DNA from: Prevotella sp.
GTDB lineage: Bacteria > Bacillota > Clostridia > Oscillospirales > Ruminococcaceae
Length of the DNA stretch: 64,000 nt
NCBI GenBank assembly: GCA_023663025.1
Contig: JAMPIC010000004.1
Span: 46,291-110,290, forward strand
Reading direction: 5' to 3'
Shown here: positions 55,135 to 62,874 of the stretch, one piece after another
How the letters are laid out: each line of letters begins with the position of its first letter
Numbering within the stretch: the first letter of the stretch is position 1
The notes under the pieces: model-generated
What the model saw: the letters and a program-made list of their open reading frames with translations, nothing else
Databases searched by the model: none
What the model was told of the DNA's origin: nothing
Made by a program: the position numbers and the translations under genes

Positions 55135-55901
55135 TGTCCCCCGGTTTCAAGAACGAGCTTATCGCTTCCGCCGCCGAGCAGCTTTCCCGTGATTACTGCT
55201 GCTCGGCGCGGGATTTCCTCGGCTGGGAAAACAAGGTAACTCTCGCGAGAATAGAGACGGGCAGACGGGTCTTCCGCGAGCAGCCCGACTTCTTCAAAAT
55301 AGCCACCATGGGACGGTGCGCCGTAATATCCTCGGCAAGCGAAATGCTGGAATTTTCCTCGGAGCTTGCCTCGAAATACCCGGGCGCGGAGCTTCTCGAC
55401 GAAAAGCGGATATGGCTTGTCAACCGCAAGCTTGCGGATTATAACAAAGCCGTAGTCATAAACAGCATTTTCTATCTGCCCGCAACGCCTTACAAATACG
55501 CCGCCAAAAACGGTTTCCGGCTGAGGTTTTTCGAGGAAGCCGAAATAGTCTCGGAGCTGTACCCCATAAGCGGCTTCGGCAACGCCCTTATGTACAAGCC
55601 CTGCGGCGAACGGCGGGACGTGCTGGCGGTCTGCGCCTACAACGGCAGACGGATAGTGGGTATGGCGGGAGCAAGCAGCGACAGCAGCCGTTTTTGGCAG
55701 ATAGGCATAGACGTTATCCCCGAATACCGCGGCATGGGCATAGGCTCGGAGCTTGTCTCCGCGCTGACGCAGGCTGTCTTTATGCACGGCGCGGTACCCT
55801 ACTACAGCACCTGGAGCGGCAACATCGCCTCTCAGAACACCGCAAGAAAAGCGGGATATTACCCTGTCTGGTCGGAAATAAACGCCGCCGATATTGAATG
55901 A
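55134..55901 (+). CDS. GNAT-family N-acetyltransferase
   Basis: 255 aa from ATG 55134 (GGGGGA, 7 nt). The acetyl-CoA-binding part is C-terminal: IGIDVIPEYRGMGIGSELVS (the RGxGIG P-loop) and YYSTWSGNIASQNTARKAGY. The first ~140 residues are a separate domain with no clear relatives (KIATMGRCAVISSASEMLEF). Substrate unknown. Confidence 0.88.
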   Translation: MSPGFKNELIASAAEQLSRDYCCSARDFLGWENKVTLARIETGRRVFREQPDFFKIATMGRCAVISSASEMLEFSSELASKYPGAELLDEKRIWLVNRKLADYNKAVVINSIFYLPATPYKYAAKNGFRLRFFEEAEIVSELYPISGFGNALMYKPCGERRDVLAVCAYNGRRIVGMAGASSDSSRFWQIGIDVIPEYRGMGIGSELVSALTQAVFMHGAVPYYSTWSGNIASQNTARKAGYYPVWSEINAADIE

Positions 55902-55956
55902 CCGCCGTTTTCACCGAAAATTCACATTTGAAATTGAAAACAAATTGTGAATACTC

Positions 55957-55984
55957 TTGCAAACCTCCGAAATAGTGTTATAAT
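55957..55984 (+). promoter_or_regulatory. Promoter of yajC
   Basis: TTGCAA (55957-55962), 16-bp spacer, TATAAT (55979-55984), 34 bp before the yajC start. Confidence 0.7.
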
Positions 55985-56017
55985 ATTATTATGTCTATTT
56001 TTACAGGAGGATTTTTA

Positions 56018-56404
56018 ATGAACACTGCCATAGTAAGCTTTCTGACAATGCGCGCCGAAAACTCGGCGGCGGACGCGAACGCCGCGGCTATCAGTCCCAC
56101 GGGACAGCTCGTTTATTACCTTGTTTCTTTCGGACTTGTTGCGCTTGTCATTTATCTGTTTATGATCCGTCCCCAGAGCAAAAAGGAAAAGGAAGCCAAG
56201 AAGCTCCGCGACAATCTCCAGATCGGCGACGAAGTTACCACCATCGGCGGTATCGTGGGCATAGTCGTCCGCAAGAACGAGGAGACGGGCACGGTAGTCA
56301 TCGAAACGGGCGGCGACCGCTCCAAGATACGCGTAAAGCTGTGGGCGATCTCGGAAAACGCCACGGTGCACGACGCTCCCGAGGAAGCCGTAAGCAAAAA
56401 ATAG
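56018..56404 (+). CDS. yajC: Preprotein translocase subunit YajC
   Basis: 128 aa. ATG 56018 chosen for AGGAGG at 56004-56010. One TM helix (GQLVYYLVSFGLVALVIYLF), MIRPQSKKEKEAKK, then the cytoplasmic DNLQIGDEVTTIGGIVGIVV core. Accessory to SecDF in export. In Clostridia yajC commonly precedes TIGR04086 and the SCIFF genes, as here. Confidence 0.94.
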   Translation: MNTAIVSFLTMRAENSAADANAAAISPTGQLVYYLVSFGLVALVIYLFMIRPQSKKEKEAKKLRDNLQIGDEVTTIGGIVGIVVRKNEETGTVVIETGGDRSKIRVKLWAISENATVHDAPEEAVSKK

Positions 56405-56469
56405 CCGTCATTATTTCCCCGCGTTCGGCATAATATTTAGGTAACGATATGCTGAACGGAGGTATTTTT

Positions 56470-56874
56470 ATGAGACGGAAAACTCCCGCGGAAAAGCTGA
56501 AAACCGAAAAGCTGCTGATGCTGCTTCTTTCCGCGCTCGCCTGTGTGGGAACGGTGTTTCTCGCTTCGCTGGCTTTTTCGGGGATAGCCTCGGTCATTGA
56601 TTTTTCGGACGGAGCTTTCCTGCTTGCGGCAGATGCGGCTTTGTGCGCGGGCTGCTTTGCGGGAGGCTTCACGGCTGCGAAACGCCGAGGCAGACACGGA
56701 CTGAAAACGGGATTTCTGTGCGGTCTGGTGATTTTTGCCGCCGCTTTTGCCGGAGGACTTATCTTCGTGAGAAGCTTCTCGGCGGGAGGACTTTTTACGA
56801 AACTGTTAATAATATTGATATGTTCTTCCGTAGGCGGAATATTTGGGGTCAATTCCCCCCGCAGATTTCGTTAA
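56470..56874 (+). CDS. TIGR04086 family membrane protein
   Basis: 134 aa from ATG 56470 (CGGAGG). Four TM helices: LLMLLLSALACVGTVFLASL, GAFLLAADAALCAGCFAGGF, FLCGLVIFAAAFAGGLIFV and LLIILICSSVGGIFG. The family is defined by its location beside yajC and the SCIFF system in Clostridia; whether it takes part in SCIFF export or function is not known. Confidence 0.85.
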   Translation: MRRKTPAEKLKTEKLLMLLLSALACVGTVFLASLAFSGIASVIDFSDGAFLLAADAALCAGCFAGGFTAAKRRGRHGLKTGFLCGLVIFAAAFAGGLIFVRSFSAGGLFTKLLIILICSSVGGIFGVNSPRRFR

Positions 56875-56882
56875 AATGACTA

Positions 56883-56911
56883 TTGCAATATGTCGGATAT
56901 TGTGATATAAT
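56883..56911 (+). promoter_or_regulatory. Promoter of scfA
   Basis: TTGCAA (56883-56888), 17-bp spacer, TATAAT (56906-56911), 35 bp before the scfA start. Confidence 0.7.
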
Positions 56912-56946
56912 GTATGTCAAATAATTTTTATCGGAGGTTTTTTCCC

Positions 56947-57084
56947 ATGAAGCATATCGTAACGATCAACAAAGCCAATCTCAAGAAAACTGCCGCTAAG
57001 GGCGGCTGCGGCAAGTGTCAGGCTTCCTGCCAGTCCGCTTGCAAGACTTCCTGCACGGTTGCCAATCAGAAATGCGAGAAGTAA
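56947..57084 (+). CDS. scfA: SCIFF ribosomal peptide precursor (six cysteines in forty-five residues)
   Basis: Exactly 45 aa: MKHIVTINKANLKKTAAKGG then cysteines at 21, 24, 28, 32, 36 and 43. CGGAGG-type ribosome site before the ATG. The peptide is the substrate of the radical-SAM/SPASM maturase encoded next, which forms a thioether between a Cys and a Thr; Thr37 follows Cys36, and the Cys32-Thr37 pair fits the cross-link shown for the Thermoanaerobacter homologue. Nearly universal in Clostridia, biological role unknown. Confidence 0.97.
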   Translation: MKHIVTINKANLKKTAAKGGCGKCQASCQSACKTSCTVANQKCEK

Positions 57085-57138
57085 CGAACGTCTCGCGGCT
57101 GCTGACAAAAAGCGTGAAAAATTGCAAAAATAATAAAT

Positions 57139-57186
57139 AGAGGATAGAGGGTAGAACAGTCTATCCTCTATCCTCTAACCTCTACC
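57139..57186 (+). promoter_or_regulatory. scfA-scfB hairpin built from heptanucleotide repeats
   Basis: TAGAGGATAGAGGGTAGA (57139-57156), a 4-nt loop ACAG, and TCTATCCTCTATCCTCTA (57160-57177) pair almost fully; the right arm runs on as ACCTCTACCCCCTA into AAAAAAGGAG. So here the CCTCTAA-type leader repeat also has its complement and forms a stem right before the scfB ribosome site. It may lower maturase expression relative to the peptide. Confidence 0.65.
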
Positions 57187-57207
57187 CCCTAAAAAAGGAG
57201 CTTCTTT

Positions 57208-58611
57208 ATGATACATAAGTATAAGCTTGGCGGACTGAATATTGTCCTTGACGTGAACAGCGGCGGCGTTCATCTTGTGGACGAGCTTACCTACGATATG
57301 CTGGACAACGTTAAACCGCCTTTTGAGGACGAATGTCCCAAAAGAGTGGTGGAAAAGCTTTCCCGCTTCTATGTGGAAAAGGACATCGCGTCCTGTTATG
57401 AGGAGGTCAAGGAGCTTTACCGCGAGGGCGCGCTCTTTTCCGAGGACGATTACGCCCAATTTGCGAAGTACTCCGTCGCCGCTCCCGTAAAGGCTATGTG
57501 CCTGCTTGTGGAGCAGGACTGCAACCTCAGATGCGAATACTGCTTCGCGGGAACGGGCGACTACGGCACAGGCAAGCGTATGCATATGGATTTCAAAACC
57601 GGCAAAAAGGCTATGGACTTTCTGCTGGAAAATTCGGGGGACAGGGAAAACCTGGAGCTTGACTTTTTCGGCGGCGAACCCCTCATGAACTGGGACGTTG
57701 TAAAACAGCTTGTGGAGTACGGCAGAAGCCGCGAAAAGGAATTCGGCAAGCGTTTCAGATTTACGGTAACCACCAACGGAATGCTCCTCGATGAGGAAAA
57801 GATGGACTTTATCAATAAGGAAATGTCAAACGTGGTGCTGTCCGTGGACGGGCGCAAAGAAGTCAACGACCGCGTGAGAAAACGGGTCGACGGTACAGGC
57901 TGCTACGACAGGATAATGGACAGGTTCAAAACCCTTGCCAAAAAACGGAACTATGAAAATTACTACGTCCGCGGGACGTTTACAAAATACAATCTCGACT
58001 TTGCGGAGGACGTTCTGCACCTGTACGATCAGGGCTTCGATCAGATATCGGTCGAGCCTGTGACCTGTGACGCTTCAATGAGTTACGCGCTTACCGAAAA
58101 GGAGCTTCCCGCAATATTCTCGGAGTACGAACGTCTGGCGGAGATAATCCTCGAGCACGACAGGCAGGGAAAGCACTTTAACTTTTTCCACTTCATGCTC
58201 GATCTGGATCAGGGTCCCTGCGCCATAAAGCGGCTCCGCGGCTGCGGAAGCGGAAACGAATACATTGCCGTCACCCCCGACGGGGACATCTACCCCTGTC
58301 ACCAGTTTGTGGGGTACGACGACTATAAAATGGGCAATATAAACGAGGGAACGTTCAGCAGAGACATCAAGAACAGCTTCGCGGGCGCACACATCTACTC
58401 CAAGGAGGACTGCGTGAAGTGCTGGGCGAGGTTCTATTGCAGCGGCGGCTGCAACGCCAACAACTATATCTACACGGGAAATATCCTCACCGCCCACAAG
58501 CTTTCCTGCGAGATACAGAAGAAGCGGCTGGAGTGCGCTATCATGATAAAGGCGGCGAAATTTGCCGAAGAAACCGAAGAAGCCGAGAATGCGGACAAGT
58601 CCGACCGATAA
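57208..58611 (+). CDS. scfB: SCIFF maturase, radical SAM/SPASM protein
   Basis: 467 aa, AAAGGAG before the ATG. N-terminal peptide-recognition (RRE-like) region (1-90), radical SAM cluster ligands C105, C109, C112 (EQDCNLRCEYCFAG), and a C-terminal SPASM domain with auxiliary-cluster cysteines (RLRGCGSGNEY, DIYPCHQFVGY, ECVKCWARFYCSGGCNANNY region). Uses SAM to form Cys-Thr thioether links in ScfA. Confidence 0.96.
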   Translation: MIHKYKLGGLNIVLDVNSGGVHLVDELTYDMLDNVKPPFEDECPKRVVEKLSRFYVEKDIASCYEEVKELYREGALFSEDDYAQFAKYSVAAPVKAMCLLVEQDCNLRCEYCFAGTGDYGTGKRMHMDFKTGKKAMDFLLENSGDRENLELDFFGGEPLMNWDVVKQLVEYGRSREKEFGKRFRFTVTTNGMLLDEEKMDFINKEMSNVVLSVDGRKEVNDRVRKRVDGTGCYDRIMDRFKTLAKKRNYENYYVRGTFTKYNLDFAEDVLHLYDQGFDQISVEPVTCDASMSYALTEKELPAIFSEYERLAEIILEHDRQGKHFNFFHFMLDLDQGPCAIKRLRGCGSGNEYIAVTPDGDIYPCHQFVGYDDYKMGNINEGTFSRDIKNSFAGAHIYSKEDCVKCWARFYCSGGCNANNYIYTGNILTAHKLSCEIQKKRLECAIMIKAAKFAEETEEAENADKSDR

Positions 58612-58626
58612 CCGACGGAGGGTACT

Positions 58627-58857
58627 ATGCCGAAGATGAGAATGAAAGCCTCCGAGGAGGAGAAGATACGCCGTCTCAAGCAGGACATCAAGGACATGAA
58701 GCTGGACATGAAAGAGACGTTCTCCGTCATGGAAACTATGGAAAAGCCTAAAAAACGGAGCGGCAGACCGATACTTTTCATCGGTCTTGCAGCTGCCGTT
58801 ACCGCAGCTGCACTTGCGGCGGCTGTATTGGCAGCGTACCTGATTATCGCTCATTAG
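58627..58857 (+). CDS. Small membrane protein with N-terminal coiled coil
   Basis: 76 aa, CGGAGG before the ATG, 15 nt after scfB. Residues 1-45 are charged and helical (EEEKIRRLKQDIKDMKLDMK), then one TM helix (PILFIGLAAAVTAAALAAAV). No family recognised. Its place directly after scfB, in the same transcript, raises a possible link with the SCIFF system. Confidence 0.75.
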   Translation: MPKMRMKASEEEKIRRLKQDIKDMKLDMKETFSVMETMEKPKKRSGRPILFIGLAAAVTAAALAAAVLAAYLIIAH

Positions 58858-58883
58858 CCGCGGAAATACTTACAGCATTTAAG

Positions 58884-58907
58884 GGACGTCCGCAAGGCGT
58901 CCTTTTT
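58884..58907 (+). terminator. Terminator of the scf operon
   Basis: GGACG (58884-58888) pairs with CGTCC (58898-58902) within AAGGGACGTCCGCAAGGCGT, followed by TTTTTGC. Confidence 0.65.
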
Positions 58908-58941
58908 GCTGTTCCCGAAAAAACTTTTTTTGCTTGTCCTA

Positions 58942-58970
58942 TTGACAAAACTATACCAAAACAGTATAAT
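58942..58970 (+). promoter_or_regulatory. Promoter of the 59.0-kb small gene
   Basis: TTGACA (58942-58947), 17-bp spacer, TATAAT (58965-58970): perfect consensus. Confidence 0.8.
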
Positions 58971-59037
58971 TAAATCACGGGAAAACAGTACGCCCCAATC
59001 GGCTTTGCGCTGCCAAAAACGAAAGGAAGATGTTATT

Positions 59038-59301
59038 ATGGATATAATTGTAAATAACGGAACAATTTCCGCCGAAGAACAAAACAATTATGTAAAGTAT
59101 CTGGAGGACAAGTTCCCCGGCAAAACGCTGTCCCGGCTGGAGATAGACGTTGACGGAGATTATGTGGGGCTTCACTACAAATTCGAGGACGTCCCCTTCG
59201 AGCGCATACGCCGCGTTACGGGGTATCTGACCGGCACTCTCGACCGCTGGAACGACGCTAAGCGCGCCGAGGAACACGACAGGGTCAAGCACTCGGTCTG
59301 A
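59038..59301 (+). CDS. Small protein resembling the C-terminal part of anaerobic ribonucleotide reductase
   Basis: 87 aa. ATG 59038 with AAAGGA nine bases upstream. IRRVTGYLTGTLDRWNDAKR followed by AEEHDRVKH recalls the conserved end of NrdD (RVxGYL...FNxGKxxE.xxR) but without its zinc cysteines or glycyl radical site. Such stand-alone proteins are common in Clostridia. Function not known; strong promoter and terminator make it a clear single-gene unit. Confidence 0.7.
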   Translation: MDIIVNNGTISAEEQNNYVKYLEDKFPGKTLSRLEIDVDGDYVGLHYKFEDVPFERIRRVTGYLTGTLDRWNDAKRAEEHDRVKHSV

Positions 59302-59330
59302 CTTGCAGTCCGATAAACCGAATAATTTGA

Positions 59331-59357
59331 AGGGACAGGAACGCCTGTCCCTTTTTT
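59331..59357 (+). terminator. Terminator after the 59.0-kb small gene
   Basis: AGGGACAGG (59331-59339), loop AACG region, CCTGTCCCT (59344-59352), then TTTTTT. Confidence 0.9.
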
Positions 59358-59391
59358 ACGGCGGAACGGTTCGGCAAATGTGGATACGGTA

Positions 59392-59420
59392 TTGATTTTG
59401 GCGCGTATATGTGCTAAAAT
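59392..59420 (+). promoter_or_regulatory. Promoter of the alpha-galactosidase gene
   Basis: TTGATT (59392-59397), 17-bp spacer, TAAAAT (59415-59420). Confidence 0.6.
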
Positions 59421-59469
59421 AAGTAAAAACAGCGCGTACCGAACGCGCTTTAACGAAAGGAAAAAATAT

Positions 59470-60621
59470 ATGAACGCACCGCTTTGCCACACCCCTCCCA
59501 TGGGCTGGAACTCATGGAACACATTCAGCTGGAACATCAACGCCGAGCTTATCAAGACTACCGCCGACCATATGGTTTCGTCCGGACTTAAAGACGCGGG
59601 TTACGAGTACATAGTTATCGACGACTGCTGGAGCGAAAAACAGCGCGTGAACGGCAGGCTTGTCCCCGATAAAAACAAGTTTCCTGACGGCATAAAAGCC
59701 GTCGCCGATTACGTCCACTCAAAGGGACTGAAATTCGGCATTTATTCCTGCGCGGGAACTCACACCTGCGCGGGTTACCCCGGCAGCTTCGAGCACGAAT
59801 TTACCGACGCCGAGACCTTTGCGGATTGGGGCGTTGACTACCTCAAATACGATTACTGCTACAAGCCCGAAGCCGCCGACGGAGCGAACCTCTACAAGCG
59901 CATGGGCATGGCTCTTCGCAACTGCGGCAGGGACATTGTTTTCTCCGCCTGCAACTGGGGCAAGGACGACGTTCACAGCTGGATAAGAGAAAGCGGCGCG
60001 CAGCTTTTCCGCTCCACGGGAGACATTCAGGACAACTGGAATTCCGTAACGCGCCTCGCTCTTTCCCAGATCGGCAAACAGGCTTACGGCGGCGTTTACT
60101 GCCACAACGACATGGATATGCTCGTTGTGGGCATGCACGGAAATTCCGACAACGATTGGATCGCCGACGTTGCGGGCGGCTGCACCGATACCGAGTACAA
60201 GACCCATTTCGCGCTTTGGGCGATCATGAATTCCGCCCTGATGATAGGCTGCGATATCAGAAAAATGTCCGATGAAACCAAGGAAATTCTCATGAACAAA
60301 GACGTTATCGCCGTAAATCAGGATATAGAGTGCCGCGCACCGTACTGCATAAGACAGTGGAACAATCCCGAAAAGGTTTTCGCCCTCGTGAAGCCGTTAT
60401 CCGGCGGAGATTACGCGGTGGGATTTTTCAATTTCGGCGACAAGAAAAGCGAAATGTCCCTCCAGTTCTACGATATCGGTCTGCCTGCGGCAAGCGGCAG
60501 GGGTCTGGAGCTTTACGACTGCTACAGTCACGAGACTGTCGGGACGTTTACCGAACGTTACGCCGCCGAATTAGAAAGCCACGGCTGTCTCATGTTCAGG
60601 GCAAAGGTCGTGAAGCTGTAG
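59470..60621 (+). CDS. GH27 alpha-galactosidase (melibiase), cytoplasmic
   Basis: 383 aa. ATG 59470 (AAAGGA, 9 nt) is preferred to an upstream ATG at 59380 that lies in the promoter. TPPMGWNSWNTFSWNINAEL starts the GH27 barrel; nucleophile Asp128 in YLKYDYCY; acid/base Asp185 in RSTGDIQDNW; CHNDMDMLVVG. A C-terminal beta domain follows. No signal peptide, so it cleaves imported raffinose- or melibiose-type oligosaccharides. GH36 is the other family for this activity, but the motifs are GH27. Confidence 0.94.
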   Translation: MNAPLCHTPPMGWNSWNTFSWNINAELIKTTADHMVSSGLKDAGYEYIVIDDCWSEKQRVNGRLVPDKNKFPDGIKAVADYVHSKGLKFGIYSCAGTHTCAGYPGSFEHEFTDAETFADWGVDYLKYDYCYKPEAADGANLYKRMGMALRNCGRDIVFSACNWGKDDVHSWIRESGAQLFRSTGDIQDNWNSVTRLALSQIGKQAYGGVYCHNDMDMLVVGMHGNSDNDWIADVAGGCTDTEYKTHFALWAIMNSALMIGCDIRKMSDETKEILMNKDVIAVNQDIECRAPYCIRQWNNPEKVFALVKPLSGGDYAVGFFNFGDKKSEMSLQFYDIGLPAASGRGLELYDCYSHETVGTFTERYAAELESHGCLMFRAKVVKL

Positions 60622-60824
60622 TGGCGAATTACGAAAGCTGCATGGACTGCGGCGCGGAGCTTTTTGACGACGATATCGCCATTTTCCGCAAGCTTGCGGA
60701 CAGGGGCGCGGAGGAGTTCCTCTGCATAGACTGCCTGGGGGAACGTCTCGGCTGCACCCGCGCGGAAATCGAAAGGCTCATCAAATATTACAGGGACAGC
60801 GGACAGTGCACGCTGTTCAGATAA
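60621..60824 (+). CDS. Small zinc-ribbon protein coupled to the alpha-galactosidase gene
   Basis: 67 aa from GTG 60621, whose G is the last base of the galactosidase TAG. Two cysteine pairs CMDC (7-10) and CIDC (35-38) suggest a zinc knuckle, then a helix-turn-helix-like C-terminus (GCTRAEIERLIKYYRDSGQC). The ribosome site is weak, so translation probably depends on coupling. Function unknown; a small regulator is possible. Confidence 0.65.
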   Translation: MANYESCMDCGAELFDDDIAIFRKLADRGAEEFLCIDCLGERLGCTRAEIERLIKYYRDSGQCTLFR

Positions 60825-60864
60825 AAGCGGCGTTTTAATTTTTCAACCGTTAATATTTCGGCTA

Positions 60865-60892
60865 TTGACAAACGGTCTCAATCGTGTATAAT
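60865..60892 (+). promoter_or_regulatory. Promoter of coaX
   Basis: TTGACA (60865-60870), 16-bp spacer, TATAAT (60887-60892). Confidence 0.75.
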
Positions 60893-60931
60893 TAATATCG
60901 GCAGTACAAAAATTAAAGGAAGTGACCTTGC

Positions 60932-61699
60932 ATGATACTTACCGTCGACGCGGGAAACACGAATATCGTTCTCGGCGGCTTTGAAAACGACAAGCTGCTG
61001 TTCCTTTCGCGCATAGCAACTCAAACCGCTCTCACAGCGGATGAGTATGCGGTAAAATTCAGCGAGATCCTCGCGCTTTACGGCTACCGCGCCGCAGACA
61101 TAGGCGGAGCGGCGATATCAAGCGTGGTAACTCCTCTTACGCCAGTTTTCGGACAGGCGGTGAAACGTCTTTCGGACTGCAAAACCGTAACGGTGGGACC
61201 CGGCATAAAAACCGGCGTGAACATCAAGATCGACGACCCCGCCGCTCTCGGCGCGGATCTGGTCTGCGGAGCTGTGGGCGCAATGGAAAAGTACGACCCG
61301 CCCTGCGTTATTTTCGACCTGGGCACGGCTACCACCATTTCCGCCATCGACAGGAACAGGTTCTTCCTCGGCGGCTCCATAATCCCGGGAGTAAAGGTGT
61401 CCCTAAAAGCGCTTTCGGCAACCGCCGCGGCTCTGCCCGATATCAACACCGAGCTGACCGGAGACGTGCTCATCGGCACGAACACCGTGGACAGCATGAA
61501 GTCGGGAAGCATTATCGGCACAGCCAGTATGATGGACGGTATGGCTCTGCGCTACAGGGAAGCCATCGGCACTGACGCTTCCGTTATCGCAACGGGCGGT
61601 CTCGCTCCCGCGATAGTGCCGTTCTGCCGCGAGAAGTTCATTCTGGACGAAACGCTGCTGATAGACGGGCTGTACGTCCTGTACAAGAAAAACGCGTAA
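60932..61699 (+). CDS. coaX: Type III pantothenate kinase
   Basis: 255 aa. Phosphate-1 motif DAGNTNIVLG (6-15), GADLVCGAVGA, FDLGTATTISAID and GGSIIPGVKVSLKAL. Phosphorylates pantothenate, first step of CoA synthesis; type III enzymes need K+ or NH4+ and are not feedback-inhibited by CoA. Followed by an ECF transporter gene that may supply pantothenate. Confidence 0.96.
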   Translation: MILTVDAGNTNIVLGGFENDKLLFLSRIATQTALTADEYAVKFSEILALYGYRAADIGGAAISSVVTPLTPVFGQAVKRLSDCKTVTVGPGIKTGVNIKIDDPAALGADLVCGAVGAMEKYDPPCVIFDLGTATTISAIDRNRFFLGGSIIPGVKVSLKALSATAAALPDINTELTGDVLIGTNTVDSMKSGSIIGTASMMDGMALRYREAIGTDASVIATGGLAPAIVPFCREKFILDETLLIDGLYVLYKKNA

Positions 61700-61761
61700 G
61701 AATTTCCGTATATGCCGAAATACGCTGTATCCTCAAAGGAACGGCAGTAGGAGGTAATTTT

Positions 61762-62349
61762 ATGTCAAAAACAAAAGAAAAAACTCTCATGCTTGCGGTT
61801 ATGGGAGTGCTCACCGCGATAGTTATAGTGCTTCAGGCACTGGCGGTGGGAATCAGGTTCGGAGTGTTCAGCATTACGCTGGTGCTTATCCCGATAGTGG
61901 TGGGAGCGGCGATGTACGGCTGGAAAGCGGGAGCCTGGCTGGGTCTGGTATTCGGAGTTGTGGTTCTGATGACGGACGCGGGGGCGTTCCTTGCGGTAAG
62001 CGTTCCGGGAACGGTGGTTACCTGCATACTTAAAGGCGTTCTCGCGGGAATGGCTGCCGCCGTCGTCTACAGGCTGCTGGAAAACAAAAACCGCTGGGCG
62101 GCAATACTCGCGGCGGCGTTGGCGTGTCCCTTGGTGAATACGGGAGTGTTCCTGCTGGGCTGCGTTGTGTTTTTCTACGACACTATAGCCGAATGGGCGG
62201 CGGGCGCAGGATTTTCCAATGTGGGAGCTTACCTTATAGTTGGATTTGTGGGCGTTAATTTCCTTGTGGAAACCGCCGTAAATCTTTGTCTCAGTACGGT
62301 TATCGTAAGGGTGCTCAGCATCGTCAAAAAGCCTGCCGTTCAGGCGTAG
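61762..62349 (+). CDS. ECF transporter S component, probably for pantothenate
   Basis: 195 aa, AGGAGG before the ATG. Six TM helices (LMLAVMGVLTAIVIVLQALA; ITLVLIPIVVGAAMYGWKAG; GLVFGVVVLMTDAGAFLAVS and further). Substrate-capture subunits need the shared EcfA/A'/T module, which is not here, so this is a group-II ECF system. The substrate is inferred from coaX, 62 nt upstream; PanT would be the name if confirmed. Confidence 0.82.
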   Translation: MSKTKEKTLMLAVMGVLTAIVIVLQALAVGIRFGVFSITLVLIPIVVGAAMYGWKAGAWLGLVFGVVVLMTDAGAFLAVSVPGTVVTCILKGVLAGMAAAVVYRLLENKNRWAAILAAALACPLVNTGVFLLGCVVFFYDTIAEWAAGAGFSNVGAYLIVGFVGVNFLVETAVNLCLSTVIVRVLSIVKKPAVQA

Positions 62350-62359
62350 ATCATAAAAC

Positions 62360-62394
62360 AAATCGGCGCGTTCCGTCGGGAGCGCGCCGATTTT
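62360..62394 (+). terminator. Terminator of coaX-ECF
   Basis: AATCGGCGCG (62361-62370) and CGCGCCGATT (62383-62392) with TTTT; symmetrical enough to serve the convergent DUF2000 gene too. Confidence 0.85.
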
Positions 62395-62405
62395 ATGTCC
62401 GGATT

Positions 62406-62852
62406 TCATTTTGAAGCCGTTTGGGGACTTTCTTTCAGCAGCGGAAGATTTCCCGTCAGGCGGTTTATTTTTTTCGCGCTGCCGCAAAGTCCGATCCCGA
62501 AATACCGCAGGGAGCTTTCCTCGGTGCGCGAGAGCCTTTCCGCAAACTCGCCGTAGGTTTTGCAGCTTTGTGCAAGGTCGGAAAAATCCACCGATACCAC
62601 GTCGGCAAAGTCCTCCCCGCAAAGCTTTTGCCGCAGAACTTTAAGCTGCTCGGGACTGCCGTTCAGCACGGGAACGGGGAACTCGATTATCCCCGAATGC
62701 ACCGTACCGCTTTTGTCGGAAACGTCCCTGCCCACGGCTTCGGGAAAACTTTTTCCCAATGAAATTCCGAGTATGGCGGCGGTATTGGCGACGATCCCCC
62801 TCGGCAGAGAGCCGTCCGCCACAATAACGCATTTTAAATTATTACCGTCCAT
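62406..62852 (-). CDS. DUF2000 family protein
   Basis: 148 aa. LKCVIVADGSLPRGIVANTA, ILGISLGKSFPEAVGRDVSD and IEFPVPVLNGSPEQLKVL are family hallmarks. Structures of relatives look like peptidyl-tRNA hydrolase II folds; activity unknown. Divergence from the AraC gene is absent: both read minus, with 22 nt between, and such pairs recur in other genomes. Confidence 0.85.
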   Translation of the reverse strand: MDGNNLKCVIVADGSLPRGIVANTAAILGISLGKSFPEAVGRDVSDKSGTVHSGIIEFPVPVLNGSPEQLKVLRQKLCGEDFADVVSVDFSDLAQSCKTYGEFAERLSRTEESSLRYFGIGLCGSAKKINRLTGNLPLLKESPQTASK

Positions 62853-62874
62853 TTTCGTTTTCCTTTCCGTACAA

